From: Opitutia bacterium
GTDB taxonomy: Bacteria > Verrucomicrobiota > Verrucomicrobiia > Opitutales > Opitutaceae
Direction: 5' to 3'
Length of the DNA stretch: 35,112 bases
Assembly (NCBI GenBank): GCA_003142615.1
Contig: PLMW01000090.1
Location: 1 to 35,112, forward strand
Each line of letters opens with the position of its first letter. Within the stretch, counting starts at the first letter, position 1. Of the stretch, positions 1-7,108 are shown piece after piece. The position numbers and the translations under genes are program-made. Under the pieces are notes generated by a model, which saw only the letters and a program-made list of their open reading frames with translations, was not told where the DNA came from and did not search any database.

Positions 1-132
1 TGCCGGGCAGCCATTCGACACGCTTTCGCTACGCTCCAGCTTGCTCATGGCCTGCGGCCGGCATGATCCGGTCAAATCCGCCAATCTGCTTCTCCAGGCG
101 CGTCGTACCGAGCACGCAGTGCGACATTTGCC

Positions 133-435
133 ATGGTCCCGAGCCTGGCGAGGGGCCAATCGGTGGTTTGCTTTCTCCGCCTCACATCCGGTGTCATCTA
201 CGTCGGTTCGTTCACCGGCTTCGAACAAAGGCTCGACGATCATCTGACCGGCCAAGCCTGTCGTACGACTCAGTTGGATCCGCCCGCGGCGGTCCTGCGC
301 ATTGAAACATATGCTGCCTTTTCAGATGCACGCCGCCGCGAACTTCAGCTTAAGCGCTGGATCCGCGCCAAGAAACTCGCGCTCATCCGCGGCGACCACG
401 ACCGGCTCAAGCAGCTCAGTCGTTCTTGCGGCTGA
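133..435 (+). CDS. GIY-YIG nuclease-like small protein
   Basis: This 100-residue protein resembles the single-domain GIY-YIG (YhbQ/UPF0213-type) proteins, which are small nuclease-fold proteins of uncertain role. Visible family features are the segment LRLTSGVIYVGS (the YIG half), the downstream R of EQRLDDHL, and the C-terminal block RRRELQLKRW followed by KKLALIRGD and a terminal LKQLSRS. The first half of the name-giving motif (usually YVYLLR) is degenerate here (VVCFLR), so the N-terminus may be mutated or the start misplaced. No Shine-Dalgarno sequence is evident before the ATG at 133. It converges on galM with a 12-bp gap. Family membership is fairly sure; activity is doubtful. Confidence 0.6.
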   Translation: MVPSLARGQSVVCFLRLTSGVIYVGSFTGFEQRLDDHLTGQACRTTQLDPPAAVLRIETYAAFSDARRRELQLKRWIRAKKLALIRGDHDRLKQLSRSCG

Positions 436-447
436 TGATCCGGGCGT

Positions 448-1575
448 TCAGTTCTTGAAACGGCAGACCATCGTGTGGTGGTAGGTCTCGCCGGGCCGCA
501 ACACGGCGCTCGGGAAGTCGGGGTGATTGGGCGCGTCCGGGAAGCCCTCGGTTTCGAGGCACAGGCCGGTGCGGAACTGGTATTTCACGCCGTGCTTGCC
601 GGCGGCGCTGCCGTCGAGGAAATTGCCGCTATAAAATTGGATGCCCGGCTGGTCGGTGAGCACTTCCATGACCCGTCCGCTGGCGGGATCCTTGACGACC
701 GCGGCGAGGCGCACTCCCGTGCCGTCGCGCAGCACCCAGCAATGGTCGTAGCCGCCGCCTAGCTTGAGCGCCTCAAAGTCGGCATTGACGCGGCTGCCGA
801 CGCGGGTGGACGTGCGGAAATCCATCGGCGTGCCGGCGACGGGGGCTTTGACGCCGGTGGGGATGAGGCCCTTGTCGGTGGGGAGATAGCTGTCGGCGGC
901 GAGCATGAGCTCGTGGTCGTTAATGCTCTTGGTGGGATCGCCGGCGAGGTTCCAATAGGTGTGGTGCGCGAGGTTGATGACCGTGGGCTTGTCGGTGGTG
1001 GCCTCGGCCTCCCAGACCAGCTCACTGGCATCGGTCAGCCAATAGGTGATCTTCACCTGCAGGGTGCCGGGATAGCCCTCCTCGCCGTCCTTGCTGGTGT
1101 AGGTGAGCGCGACGCCGCGGGCGCCGGCCTTGCGGACGGGTGCGCCCTTCCAGAGAACCTTGTCGAATCCCTTGATGCCGCCGTGCAGGTGGCAGGGAAT
1201 GCCGCCGGGCGAGTTGTTCGTGGCGAGGGTGTATTCCTTGCCGTCGAGCGTGAACTTGCCGTGCGCAATGCGGTTGCCGAAGCGGCCCACGCTGGCGCCA
1301 AAATAGCTGGGGCTCGTGAGCCAGCCGGCGAGGGTGTCGTAGCCGAGCGTGACGTCGGCCTTGGTGCCCTTGCTGTCGGGCACCTCGAGGCCGACGAGGA
1401 TCGCCCCATACTCGGTGATCCGGGCGGTCATGCCCTTCGCGTTGGTGAGGGTGAAGATGTTTACTTCACGACCATCGTTCAGTTTTCCGTAGACAGCGGT
1501 TTCGAGGTCCGAGGCGGTCAGGTTGCTCATGGTTAGCAGTGCCGAGGCGGCAAGAAGCGTGAGTGCAGCTTTCAT
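448..1575 (-). CDS. galM: Aldose 1-epimerase (galactose mutarotase), secreted form
   Basis: The 375-residue protein interconverts alpha and beta anomers of galactose or glucose, feeding the Leloir pathway. The ATG at 1575 is preferred over the in-frame ATG at 1611 because it opens with a signal peptide (MKAALTLLAASALLTM...), pointing to the periplasm. The order of family motifs is complete: GRFGNRIA near residue 98, LHGG with the first catalytic His at 131, AHHTYWNL with the second His at about 205, GGYDHCW (Asp277), QFYSGNFL near 313, and LCLETEGFPDAPN with the catalytic Glu341. Length fits the family plus a signal peptide. It is divergent from pyrH and is probably a single-gene unit. The call is secure; the exact sugar is not. 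Confidence 0.93.
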   Translation of the reverse strand: MKAALTLLAASALLTMSNLTASDLETAVYGKLNDGREVNIFTLTNAKGMTARITEYGAILVGLEVPDSKGTKADVTLGYDTLAGWLTSPSYFGASVGRFGNRIAHGKFTLDGKEYTLATNNSPGGIPCHLHGGIKGFDKVLWKGAPVRKAGARGVALTYTSKDGEEGYPGTLQVKITYWLTDASELVWEAEATTDKPTVINLAHHTYWNLAGDPTKSINDHELMLAADSYLPTDKGLIPTGVKAPVAGTPMDFRTSTRVGSRVNADFEALKLGGGYDHCWVLRDGTGVRLAAVVKDPASGRVMEVLTDQPGIQFYSGNFLDGSAAGKHGVKYQFRTGLCLETEGFPDAPNHPDFPSAVLRPGETYHHTMVCRFKN

Positions 1576-1717
1576 AAGAAGAATGGGATGGGGAAAAACC
1601 CCGTCCAACAAACGACACTAACCAGCCGGGGTCGAGAGCGTTTTCACACCGGCCGCCGTGCGACCGCGGCATCTCCGCCATTGACGCAGATTTCACCCGG
1701 CCATTACATCCTGCGTC

Positions 1718-2458
1718 ATGCAGGACCAGCCTGCCGGGCAGCCGGCCATCAAATACAAACGCATTGTGCTCAAACTGAGCGGCGAGGTGATCCGCGGCGG
1801 CAAATCGGGGGATCCCATCGACGCGGACACGCTGGAAAGCGTCTGCGCGCAGGTGAAGGAGGTTCATGAACTCGGCGCGCAGATCGGGGTCGTGATCGGC
1901 GGCGGCAACATCTTCCGCGGTCTCCCCGGCGAACAGCGCGGCGTCGACCGCACCACCGGCGACTACATGGGCATGCTGGCCACCGTCATCAACGGCCTCG
2001 CGCTCATGGACTGCCTCGAGAAGATGGGGGTCAACGTGCGCGTGCAAAGCGCCATCCCGATGAACGAGATCGCCGAGCCGTTCATCCTCCGCCGCGCCAT
2101 CCGCCATCTCGAGAAGCGCCGGGTGGTCATCTTTGTCGCCGGCACCGGCAACCCGTATTTCTCCACCGACACCACCGCGGCGCTCCGCGCCAGCGAGATG
2201 CACGCCGACATCATCATGAAGGCCACGAAGGTCGACGGCATCTACGACAAGGACCCCAAGAAGCATCCCGACGCGGTAAAGTACGACCAGATCACCTTCA
2301 TCGACGCGCTCCGCCAGCGGCTCAACGTCATGGACTCGACCGCGTTTTCCCTCTGCCTCGACAACAACGTGCCCATTCTCGTCTTCAACCTGAACGAACC
2401 GCACATCATCAGGCGCGCGGCGCTCGGGGAGAAGGTCGGCACGCTGGTGCGGGGCTGA
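1718..2458 (+). CDS. pyrH: UMP kinase
   Basis: This 246-residue protein is the bacterial hexameric UMP kinase of the amino acid kinase family, converting UMP plus ATP to UDP in cytosolic pyrimidine nucleotide synthesis. The sequence shows KLSGE at 19-23, the glycine-rich GGGNIFRG at 61-68, the UMP-contact segment around [13 protein letters not shown], the ATP-site stretch [10 protein letters not shown], and [13 protein letters not shown]. The first 12 residues are a short extension before the first beta strand ([10 protein letters not shown]). Together with frr, 84 bp downstream, it forms the widely conserved pyrH-frr pair; rpsB and tsf, often found upstream, are absent here and replaced by the divergent galM. 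Confidence 0.96.
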   Translation: MQDQPAGQPAIKYKRIVLKLSGEVIRGGKSGDPIDADTLESVCAQVKEVHELGAQIGVVIGGGNIFRGLPGEQRGVDRTTGDYMGMLATVINGLALMDCLEKMGVNVRVQSAIPMNEIAEPFILRRAIRHLEKRRVVIFVAGTGNPYFSTDTTAALRASEMHADIIMKATKVDGIYDKDPKKHPDAVKYDQITFIDALRQRLNVMDSTAFSLCLDNNVPILVFNLNEPHIIRRAALGEKVGTLVRG

Positions 2459-2503
2459 CGGCCCCGCAGCACGCCCGCCGCCTTCGCGCCCGGCTTTTGC
2501 TCC

Positions 2504-2531
2504 GAACCCTAAACCCAGAACCCTGAACCGC
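2504..2531 (+). repeat. Four imperfect heptamers before frr
   Basis: Four consecutive 7-nt units of the form RAACCNN (GAACCCT, then variants) end 11 nt before the frr start codon. The first and third units are identical, so the array is also a 14-nt direct repeat. No Shine-Dalgarno sequence lies in this leader. Similar arrays with other sequences occur before uvrD and sufD and across the proB start. Confidence 0.7.
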
Positions 2532-2542
2532 GTTCCGTTCCC

Positions 2543-3100
2543 ATGACCCATCCGATTCTTACCGACATGCAGGGCCAGATGAAGAAGGCCCTCGACCATA
2601 CGCTCCACGAGTTTGGCACCATCCGCACCGGCAAGGCCTCGCCCTCGATGGTCGAGGGCGTCATGGTGGAAGCCTACGGCACCACCATGCGCCTGAAGGA
2701 CTGCGCCGCCATCACCACGCCCGACCCGCGCCTCATTCAGATCACCCCGTGGGATAAGTCGATCATCCACAACGTCGAGAAGGCATTGCAGACCGCCAAT
2801 CTCGGCATCAACCCCCTTCTCGATGGCGGCGTGGTGCGCATGCCGCTGCCCGAGTTGAGCCGCGAGCGCCGGCAGGAATTCGTCAAGGTCGCCCACCGGC
2901 TCGCCGAGGAGGGCCACGTGTCCATCCGCAACATCCGCCACGCCGTCATGGATGCGACCAAGAAGCAGCAGAAGGAGGGCAAGCTCTCCGAGGACGACGC
3001 GCGGCGGATCGAGAAGGAGATCCAGCTCATCACCGACCGCTTCATCAAGGACATCGACGCCCACCTCGCCGCCAAGGAAAAGGAACTGACCACCGTTTGA
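2543..3100 (+). CDS. frr: Ribosome recycling factor
   Basis: This 185-residue protein is the standard length for ribosome recycling factor, which with EF-G splits post-termination ribosomes. Recognisable segments are the N-terminal helix ending in FGTIRTGKASPSMVEG (usual family form RTGRASP), the domain II strand region LKDCAAITTPDPRLIQITPWD, GINPLLDGGVVRMPLPELSRERRQEFVKVAHRLAEEGHVSIRNIRH, and the C-terminal three-helix bundle part EIQLITDRFIKDID. It follows pyrH by 84 bp on the same strand and is probably co-transcribed with it. A perfect 12-bp hairpin spans its stop codon. Confidence 0.97.
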   Translation: MTHPILTDMQGQMKKALDHTLHEFGTIRTGKASPSMVEGVMVEAYGTTMRLKDCAAITTPDPRLIQITPWDKSIIHNVEKALQTANLGINPLLDGGVVRMPLPELSRERRQEFVKVAHRLAEEGHVSIRNIRHAVMDATKKQQKEGKLSEDDARRIEKEIQLITDRFIKDIDAHLAAKEKELTTV

Positions 3101-3117
3101 GCGGCGCTCAAACGGTG
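3091..3117 (+). terminator. Perfect 12-bp hairpin over the frr stop codon
   Basis: CACCGTTTGAGC at 3091-3102 is perfectly complementary to GCTCAAACGGTG at 3106-3117, leaving a 3-nt loop. The stop codon TGA (3098-3100) is inside the stem. No U-run follows, so this is not a classic intrinsic terminator; it may end or attenuate pyrH-frr transcription before proB, or protect the 3' end of the message. That role is inferred from position only. Confidence 0.5.
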
Positions 3118-3172
3118 CAGGCGCGAGGCTTGGGGCTTCAGGCGGAAGGCCGGTCATGCCCCACCCTTTCCC

Positions 3173-4312
3173 ATGTCTTCACCTGACACCTCACGCCCCA
3201 CATCCCACGCCTTCACGACGACGCCCCCGAGGCGGATCGTCGTGAAATTGGGCACCGGGGTGCTCACTTCCAGTGTCGGCGAGCTCAACGGGCAGCGCAT
3301 CGGCGCGATCTGCGCACAGATCGCCGGCCTGCGCACGCGCGGCACCGAGGTCATCGTGGTGACCTCCGGCGCCATCGGGCTCGGCATGGGCCGGCTCGGA
3401 CTGTCCAAGCGCCCGCGGGAGCTGGCGAAAAAACAGGCCTGCGCCGCCATCGGCCAGAGTCTGCTCATGCAGACCTGGCAGCGCGGCTTCGACCCGTGCA
3501 AACTGACCATCGCCCAGGTGCTGCTCACCCACGACGACCTGCGCATCCGCAGCCGCTATCTCGCGGTCAAGGCCACGCTCGGGCAGCTGCTCGCCGACGG
3601 CGTCGTACCGGTGATCAACGAGAACGACACCGTCAGCGCCGCCGAGATCAAGTTCGGTGACAACGACACCCTCTCGGCGATGGTCGCGAGCCTCACCCAG
3701 GCGCAGTACCTTGTCATCCTCTCCCTGGCCCCCGGCCTGATCGACCTGCGGGGCACGGGGCAGATCGTGCCGGTGGTGGAGAAAATCACGCCCGAGATCG
3801 AGGCCATGGCCGGCGGCACGAAGAGTGAGACGGCGGTCGGCGGCATGGCCAGCAAGGTGTCGGCCGCGAAGCTCGCCACCAAGTCGGGCTGCGGCGTCTT
3901 CATCGCCAGCGGCGCCGAGCCCGAGGTGCTGAACAAACTTTTCAGCGGACGCTCCCCCGGCACCTTCTTTGCGCCCAGCGGACTCCCGATGGAATCGCGG
4001 AAGCGCTGGCTCGCCTGGTTCCAGCGGCCCACCGGCACGATCGTGGTGAACGCCGGCGCCGTCCGTGCGCTGCGGGAAGGCGGCAAAAGCCTGCTGGCCG
4101 TGGGCGTCACCCGCGCCACCGGCGGCTTCGCCGCGGGCGACATTGTCAACGTCGCCTGCCCGGATGATGCCGTGTTTGCTCGCGGCGTGGCGGCGTTTGC
4201 GGAAGACGAGATTTCGCGCATCGCCGGCCAGAGCACCGACGAACTGCGGGCGCTCTTTCCCGGCCGCAAGCACCTCGAGGTCATCCACCGCGACAACCTC
4301 GTGCTGCTGTAA
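3173..4312 (+). CDS. proB: Glutamate 5-kinase with PUA domain
   Basis: The 379-residue protein catalyses the first step of proline synthesis, glutamate to gamma-glutamyl phosphate. The amino acid kinase domain begins at about residue 20 (RRIVVKLGTGVL), with TSGAIGLGMG near 63, the glutamate-site segment VPVINENDTVSAAEIKFGDNDTLSA near 145-170, and GGMASKVSAAKLATKSGCG near 220. A PUA domain follows from about 285 (AGAVRALREGGKSLLAVGV...GDIVNV), as in Escherichia coli ProB. The first 20 residues are an extra low-complexity stretch rich in Ser, Thr and Pro that is encoded by a 7-nt repeat array, so the true start may differ from the ATG at 3173. proA is not in the window. Its stop lies 2 bp from the stop of the convergent gene. 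Confidence 0.95.
   Translation: MSSPDTSRPTSHAFTTTPPRRIVVKLGTGVLTSSVGELNGQRIGAICAQIAGLRTRGTEVIVVTSGAIGLGMGRLGLSKRPRELAKKQACAAIGQSLLMQTWQRGFDPCKLTIAQVLLTHDDLRIRSRYLAVKATLGQLLADGVVPVINENDTVSAAEIKFGDNDTLSAMVASLTQAQYLVILSLAPGLIDLRGTGQIVPVVEKITPEIEAMAGGTKSETAVGGMASKVSAAKLATKSGCGVFIASGAEPEVLNKLFSGRSPGTFFAPSGLPMESRKRWLAWFQRPTGTIVVNAGAVRALREGGKSLLAVGVTRATGGFAAGDIVNVACPDDAVFARGVAAFAEDEISRIAGQSTDELRALFPGRKHLEVIHRDNLVLL
3179..3213 (+). repeat. Heptamer array across the proB start
   Basis: Five consecutive 7-nt units of form NCRYCYN run from just after the annotated proB ATG (3173) into the coding region. They encode the low-complexity N-terminal extension. In frr, uvrD and sufD the comparable arrays lie before the ATG; here the array is inside the predicted gene. 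Confidence 0.55.
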
Positions 4313-4314
4313 CG

Positions 4315-5115
4315 TCAGCGGGGAGTCGTGCCAGGCGGCGCCACGGGTTCCGTAGTCTGCGGCGAATCCCGGGGCGGGGAAGCAACGGTTGTCACTCTCA
4401 CGTTGTCGAGTCCCCAGCTTTCGTCGGCCGTGCCCTTGCCTTCAAACAGACCGCTGCGGAAGTTCAACGTCAGCGTACGGCCAGAATGCGCGAAAACAAA
4501 CTCGAGGGTGTAGACGCTGTCGCCAAAGAAGCGGTAACCGAGGGTGTTTCCCGCCACCGCTCCGCTGTGGGGCAGGCTGCCGGGGATCGGATAGTCCTGG
4601 TAGCTCCCTTCGGTTCTCACCTTCTGGTTGTTTGAAAAAGACGATGTGAACAGGATGGGACCGCCCTCAACCCCCAGGCTCCAGGAATCGGGTCCGTATG
4701 CCGGGCTGTTTCCATCCCACGATTTCAGGATATAGAGATCGAACGACACGCGCATCGCCCCATGCGGAGCGAGATCGTGCAGCGTCAGGCTGATGGTCTG
4801 GTCGACCCGCGTGCGGTTGTAGCCGGGATCGCCCGGCTTGCCGATTTGCGGTCCGCCAAACTCGCCGAGGAATCTTTGGGCGCCGTTGGCCGATTCCGTA
4901 TTCGTGACCAACTGTGGGGGCAGCACCCCCTTCCCCGGCGGATCTCCGGCGCTTTCGTAGGCGATGGATGAAGACCTCCATTCCGGATATTGCGAACCCG
5001 GCGGCCCGTTGAAGTCATTGAAATAAACCTCCTCCGCCAGACCCTGATGGGGTGCGGCCATCGCGCCAAAGGCGAGCGACACTGGCAGGAGGTACGGGCG
5101 CAGCAGGGAGAGCAT
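4315..5115 (-). CDS. Secreted protein of unknown function
   Basis: No family is recognised with certainty. The 266-residue protein starts with a typical signal peptide (MLSLLRPYLLPVSLAFGAMAAPHQGLA). The mature part begins EEVYFNDFNGPPGSQYPEW and ends its ordered part with ESWGLDNVRVTTV. This FNDFNG...WGLDNVRV layout is common in secreted beta-sandwich (lectin-like) proteins of Verrucomicrobia and Planctomycetes, many of which end in a PEP-CTERM anchor. Here the tail is instead a Pro/Thr-rich stretch ending PGTTPR, with no anchor helix. A carbohydrate-binding or structural role outside the cytoplasm is a guess from fold resemblance. It lies 276 bp downstream of the DUF4139 gene, separated by a likely terminator. 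Confidence 0.75.
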   Translation of the reverse strand: MLSLLRPYLLPVSLAFGAMAAPHQGLAEEVYFNDFNGPPGSQYPEWRSSSIAYESAGDPPGKGVLPPQLVTNTESANGAQRFLGEFGGPQIGKPGDPGYNRTRVDQTISLTLHDLAPHGAMRVSFDLYILKSWDGNSPAYGPDSWSLGVEGGPILFTSSFSNNQKVRTEGSYQDYPIPGSLPHSGAVAGNTLGYRFFGDSVYTLEFVFAHSGRTLTLNFRSGLFEGKGTADESWGLDNVRVTTVASPPRDSPQTTEPVAPPGTTPR

Positions 5116-5230
5116 GCCGAATGGTGGGTCTGGCCGGAATTCAGTATCGTGTGCCGGCTTCTGGCGTCACTGGAAAGCATGCAATCCCTCAAACTGGCGC
5201 AAGGTTTTTGTCCCGCCTCGGGACCGGGCG

Positions 5231-5250
5231 AAAACGCGCTTCCGAAGCGC
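5231..5250 (-). terminator. Possible intrinsic terminator after the DUF4139 gene
   Basis: Read on the minus strand, the stem GCGCTT/AAGCGC with a 3-nt loop (5236-5250) is followed by G and then TTTT (5231-5234). It lies about 140 bp beyond the stop of the DUF4139 gene and about 115 bp before the next minus-strand start. The stem is short and the T-run brief, so efficiency is uncertain. Nothing else was recognised in the 276-bp gap 5116-5391. Confidence 0.4.
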
Positions 5251-5391
5251 CCGCCAAGATCAGCGACTGGGACCAAGCCCGCATGAGCCTGGCCACCGCG
5301 CAGGTCGGATATCTGGAAATCAGGAACCCCAAGGGATCGAGGATGGATCGTTCCCCTGCTTCCTTCAGTTCCAGATTGTCTTTCCAAAACC

Positions 5392-6906
5392 TCACTTCCA
5401 GTCGTAGCGCACGCGGTAGGTCACGATCTTCTCCGAGTCAGGCGGGACCGTGACGCGAAACTCGATCGTCTGCGCGTCGGTCTTCGTGAAATCGTCGGAC
5501 TGTTGCATGATCTGCCAGTTCACCCAGCGGTAGAGCCGCTCGGTCACGCGCACCTCGACCGGCTCGGTCTTGCGGTTGCGCAGCGTGATCTCGAACGCCT
5601 CGTCCATTGAATCGTTGCGATTGCTGAGGAGGTAATCGGTGCGGCGCCGCTCGCCCACGATGTCAAAGGCGTCGCCCGTGTAGATGCGCACCGTCTCGTT
5701 TTTCGGCGTGTGGTCGATGGTATTCTCACCGGTGAATTCCAGCCGTCCATCGGCCTCGTCGCGCCGGTAAAAGCGCGTGCGCCCCTTCGGCAGCGGCTGG
5801 CCGAGCCCGTTGTCCTCGGAGTTCTTGAATTCGCGCATCACCCACACCTTGGGACTCGACTGGGTGCCGTAGTCGTGGTCGTTGCGGATGTTTTCCAGGT
5901 TCCAGCCGCCGTAGCGACGCGGGTCGATCCAAGCGCCGTTGTAGACGTAGAACGTCTTCGCTTTGACGCCTGTCGCGCGGATGAACTCGACCTGCTTCGT
6001 CTCGCGGTTGCGCAGCGTCGTCGGCCGCGCGAGCGAGTAGAGATGGAACTCGTCGAAGGCCTTCTCGGTGACGGCGGCTTTGCCCATGAACCGTGCCCCA
6101 GCCAAGCTATCTTCCGCCATGTAACCCATGGTTTGCTCCGGCTGCAGCTTGCTCACGTCACCGGCCATGAGCTTGAGCGTCGCGTTGTCGAATTGTTTGC
6201 CGCTCTGGTTGTCGATCGTCACCCAGCCGATGAGATCGAGGGTGTCGCCCTTCTCGGGCGCGATGAGGTTGTAGGACGCCTGCCAGCTCATGCCGCCGGT
6301 GATGTAGCTCAGCTCGGCCTCGAACTTCGCGGCCTTGTCGACCCCGAGCTGCCACGTGAGCAGCGGCTTCAGGATGGCGTCGTCGCTCAGTGCCGGAAAC
6401 TGCGGTTCGCCCGGCAGCGAGAAACGCAGCTTGCCGGCCACCTCGATGATCGGCGAGCCGGCCGCCGCCTGCATCATCTGCTGCTGCTGGTAGAAATTCT
6501 GCCCGTAGTGCAGTCCGCCGCCCAGATTTGGCACGTAGCCGCTGCGGATGACCTTGCCCTTCACCGTGTATTCCTTGGCGTTCTGGTCGCGCACGAGGAA
6601 GTCGAGCTCCCGGCCCTCGTAGAGCGAGAGCAGCAGGCCCTGCGAAATCGTGTCGGCGCGGTAGTTTTGCTCGAGGATGCGCAGCGCCACCTTGCCCGCC
6701 GGGTCGCGCAGCACCACCGAGTCCGGTTCGAGGTGCACCGTGACGCCCGAGTAGGTGACGGTGTTGGCGCCAGCCGTGAGGTCGAGCGGCACGCGTTCGC
6801 GCACCACGGCGAAATTCTGGTTGTAGATGGTCAACGCCGGCTGGGCCGGGGCGGAAAGAGCGGCCAAAGAGGCCGCGGCGGCGAGGAACGAGCGCAGGGG
6901 GTTCAT
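5392..6906 (-). CDS. DUF4139 domain protein, secreted
   Basis: The 504-residue protein matches the DUF4139 family, exported proteins of unknown biochemical role. The ATG at 6906 is chosen because it starts a signal peptide (MNPLRSFLAAAASLAALSAPAQA-like, cleaved near PAQP); the ATG at 6927 would add seven residues. After the signal comes the family N-terminal part (LTIYNQNFAVVRERVPLDL, then TVTYSGVTVHLEPDSVVL), the middle part with ITGGMSWQASYNLI and GWVTIDNQSGKQFDNATLKLMAGDV, and a C-terminal beta-rich half with LLSNRNDSMDEAFEITLRN and VTVPPDSEKIVTYRVRY. It is transcribed away from the helicase gene, with about 200 bp between starts. Function in the envelope is unknown. Confidence 0.88.
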   Translation of the reverse strand: MNPLRSFLAAAASLAALSAPAQPALTIYNQNFAVVRERVPLDLTAGANTVTYSGVTVHLEPDSVVLRDPAGKVALRILEQNYRADTISQGLLLSLYEGRELDFLVRDQNAKEYTVKGKVIRSGYVPNLGGGLHYGQNFYQQQQMMQAAAGSPIIEVAGKLRFSLPGEPQFPALSDDAILKPLLTWQLGVDKAAKFEAELSYITGGMSWQASYNLIAPEKGDTLDLIGWVTIDNQSGKQFDNATLKLMAGDVSKLQPEQTMGYMAEDSLAGARFMGKAAVTEKAFDEFHLYSLARPTTLRNRETKQVEFIRATGVKAKTFYVYNGAWIDPRRYGGWNLENIRNDHDYGTQSSPKVWVMREFKNSEDNGLGQPLPKGRTRFYRRDEADGRLEFTGENTIDHTPKNETVRIYTGDAFDIVGERRRTDYLLSNRNDSMDEAFEITLRNRKTEPVEVRVTERLYRWVNWQIMQQSDDFTKTDAQTIEFRVTVPPDSEKIVTYRVRYDWK

Positions 6907-7077
6907 GGCAGAAGACGCAGGTTGCATTTATTCCCATGACTCGCGAACCCGTATTTTCTTAGGCCGGTGGCGGATTTTCCGCCGCCGGCCGCCCGACCGC
7001 GCGCCGGCCAGGCCTGACAGCGTGGGTGCGCCGGGCGCCTCCGCAGGTCTTGGTTTCTTTTGTCTTCCCCCGGCCGG

Positions 7078-7105
7078 CTCCTGTCTCCTGACTCCTGTCT
7101 CCTTC
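7078..7105 (+). repeat. Four heptamers directly before the helicase start
   Basis: Four consecutive units of form CTCCTNN end 3 nt before the ATG at 7109. Units one and three are identical. The array occupies the place where a ribosome-binding site should be, and no purine-rich Shine-Dalgarno sequence is present. Confidence 0.7.
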
Positions 7106-7108
7106 CCG

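Noticed and set aside
1-132. Possible tRNA or attachment site at the left edge
   Set aside because: No cloverleaf or T-loop consensus was found; only a weak inverted repeat (TGCCGG/CCGGCA) is present.
1466-3157. 563-codon open frame antisense to pyrH and frr
   Set aside because: It is opposite two secure conserved genes and has no recognisable domain.
5210-5224. Stem GTCCCG/CGGGAC next to a run of five T
   Set aside because: The T-run precedes the stem on the plus strand and becomes an A-run after it on the minus strand, so it is not a terminator in either direction.
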